Source of the DNA: Lucinisca nassula | Lineage: Eukaryota; Mollusca; Bivalvia; Lucinida; Lucinidae | DNA length: 64,000 nt | Assembly: GCA_963580285.1 (NCBI GenBank) | Contig: OY757015.1 | Location: 147,930,082-147,994,081, forward strand | Reading direction: 5' to 3' | Shown: positions 62,876 to 64,000 of the stretch, in pieces | Position numbering within the stretch: position 1 is the stretch's first letter | How the letters are laid out: every line of letters starts with the position of its first letter | Program-made: the position numbers and the translations under genes | Notes under the pieces: generated by a model | The model's input: only the letters and a program-made list of their open reading frames with translations | Told to the model about the DNA's origin: nothing | Database searches by the model: none

Positions 62876-63719
62876 TAAGAACTAAGACCAGTGTTGATTA
62901 TGGCGATGTTTGTAAAGCAGAGAGAGAGAGGCTGATTGGCCATTGCATCTTTTTTCTGTAAATGAAATGATGCCATATTTCTTTGCAGCTGGACATATGA
63001 ATTATGCTTGGCATGGTCTGTATTACTTAAGATCGACGGAGCGCCTTCCAAAGGATGTGTTAGACAGGTTCCTTAAAGGTGAACACGTGGTGCGTCACCA
63101 GTCAGGGTTGTGGAATGGGCTTTGGTCCGACATGTTCAATAAAACCACATTTATGCGTTACGGGCATTGACCAGGTGAGTTGATAGGCATTACTCTTAAT
63201 GCGTAAACTGTGAAACGATGGACTCTAAGTCTTCATGTCTGTAGTAGATTGGTAAAGATATAGCAGATCTTAGATATGCAGATTCAGACAGATCAGTTTT
63301 GGTTCACAAGGAAGAAATGACGTTGTATTGAAGCCGATGCAAAGGACAGAGAAAAGATCAGAGAAAAATATTAATCCTGTATCGATCTTCAGTGTATAGA
63401 AGGACAGTCCCGAGGTTTTGTAAATGTCGTCAGTGGCAGAATAAGCACACCTTCGGTTAATCTTGATCAGGCTCTATCACACGTTGTAAAGATGAAAGAC
63501 GACTTAGAAAAATGCTGGCCAGAAAAGTTCTATAATACGCTGACGTCAAAGGTTGTCGCTATGGCAGACAGTAAGAAAACAGTTAAGGTCGGAGCAGGAA
63601 AGACTTTTGACTCACAGCTTATTTATTCCAGAGTTATGGGAGCAATGACTGCAAGAGAGATTGATCTGGCTAGTGTATTGCACGACCCGCAGAAAAAGCG
63701 ACCGACTGAAGTCGGTTGA

Positions 63720-64000
63720 TTATCTAAGAGTGCCCTAAAATCACCGTGTCATTCTGTCAGTCTGTCTATCCGTCCGTAACCCGTTTGTGAAAATTGGTGA
63801 TAGTGACTTAACCGCTTGGAATATTAAAACAATTTTTGGCATACTGATAGATATCAATGAGATCTAAGCAATGATTTTGCGCAATATTACATTCCATTTA
63901 GTATAGCCTCGCCGAGGCGAAAAATGTGAAAATTTTCGAACTGCTTCTCCTCGGAAACCGTTTAGCCGATTGAAGTCAAATGTCATATGGAGCCTCTATG
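63720..64000. other. Repeat-like tail, no gene
   Basis: GTCTGTCTATCCGTCCGTAACC and CGAACTGCTTCTCCTCGGAA + ACCGTTTAGCCGATTGAAGT resemble a dispersed molluscan repeat I recall; it replaces the expected continuation of the gene after LASVLHDPQK. Confidence 0.45.

Larger units (their letters stand above)
59253..63716 (+). pseudogene. Large gene of unrecognised function, frameshifted and split by three insertions
   Basis: Start MSVAGQEHIRKIND at 59253. Part 1 (59253-59640) has putative zinc-binding pairs: CYRTCVSTYTSSALIKRHLKRH and, later, FNFKEHCMFCGD...LCRTADRGDGQ. After a one-base shift near 59637, part 2 runs to 60189 (FSDLHAADARYHVDYRKSF, SRRCLVERIKDVFEGDMVMF). R3 interrupts to ~61136. Part 3 (61137-61690) includes RPTPLQIALGIFVREK and SSQNGLRSTHALALILTQ. 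Part 4 (another frame, 61700-61913) holds MYTPLLDMTPSDSDT. Then come a SINE (61914-62245), part 5 (62262-62546, SFVGCVGTLMANSGLEEVLK; stop TAA at 62470), a second R3 (62547-62875), part 6 (62885-63170, FFAAGHMNYAWHGLYYLRST, WNGLWSDMFNKTTFMRYGH) and part 7 (63492-63716, TFDSQLIYSRVMGAM). I recall a repetitive family of such proteins in molluscs and corals but know no function. Confidence 0.7.

Overview
The window looks like accessory, repeat-saturated DNA from a large animal genome, most likely a bivalve mollusc. That assignment is an inference. It rests on eukaryotic transposons, an exon of a C-type lectin ending in a consensus splice donor, tRNA-derived SINEs of a type common in molluscs, and GCTCACC/GGTGAGC repeats of a kind I associate with bivalves. 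I see no bacterial or organellar features. Almost no single-copy coding sequence is visible: the supportable coding content is one intact LINE, one host exon, and several broken transposon or repeat-associated genes.

Layout. 0.1-2.2 kb holds a TIR element followed by a tandem array of ~370-383 bp units, each carrying a type I hammerhead ribozyme (a retrozyme-like array). 2.5-8.7 kb holds foldback elements, SINEs with target-site duplications (TSDs), a hAT-like MITE and a relic of a LINE reverse transcriptase. 8.9-16.2 kb is dominated by a palindromic family called PAL here, plus tRNA-SINEs and a retroelement copy split by a TTAA-flanked element. 16.7-17.9 kb is a 41-bp minisatellite. 18.3-23.9 kb holds more MITEs and four tandem-repeat blocks. 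24.0-24.4 kb is the first exon of a C-type lectin on the minus strand. 24.5-35.5 kb is a dense field of PAL copies, some with other elements nested in them; one contains a single hammerhead-bearing monomer. 35.6-37.9 kb holds a 39-bp minisatellite, a tRNA-SINE and a TTAA MITE. 37.9-44.5 kb is a full-length APE-type LINE with two intact ORFs, followed by ~3 kb that includes an interstitial telomere-like repeat and a recent 478-bp tandem duplication. 48-52.5 kb holds further PAL copies, TTAA MITEs and a second hammerhead family. 53-54 kb is a dead mariner transposase joined to a piece of the retrozyme. 54.6-58.5 kb is two satellites, one of them a trimeric higher-order repeat interrupted by a retroelement. 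59.2-63.7 kb is a multi-kilobase gene of unrecognised function, frameshifted and split by three insertions.

How it fits together. The LINE is the only visible autonomous retrotransposon with intact reading frames, and so a candidate source of enzyme for the SINEs and possibly the retrozyme RNAs. The MITEs (TA, TTAA, hAT-like and PAL types) must have been moved by transposases encoded elsewhere. Several insertions can be proved inside the window because an uninterrupted paralogue or consensus gives the empty site.

Names used below: PAL-A is the subfamily with ends CACGAAAACACGCC / GGCGTGTTTTCGTG. PAL-B has CACGTAAACAAGTC at one end and a CATAGTGCATTTT-containing sequence at the other. Both share the palindromic core GTGGGTACTCGTTAGAACCG. 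S1 is the SINE-like family with (CAAA)n tails. R3 is the retroelement 3' end finishing in TTTTACTTCTACTTTT.
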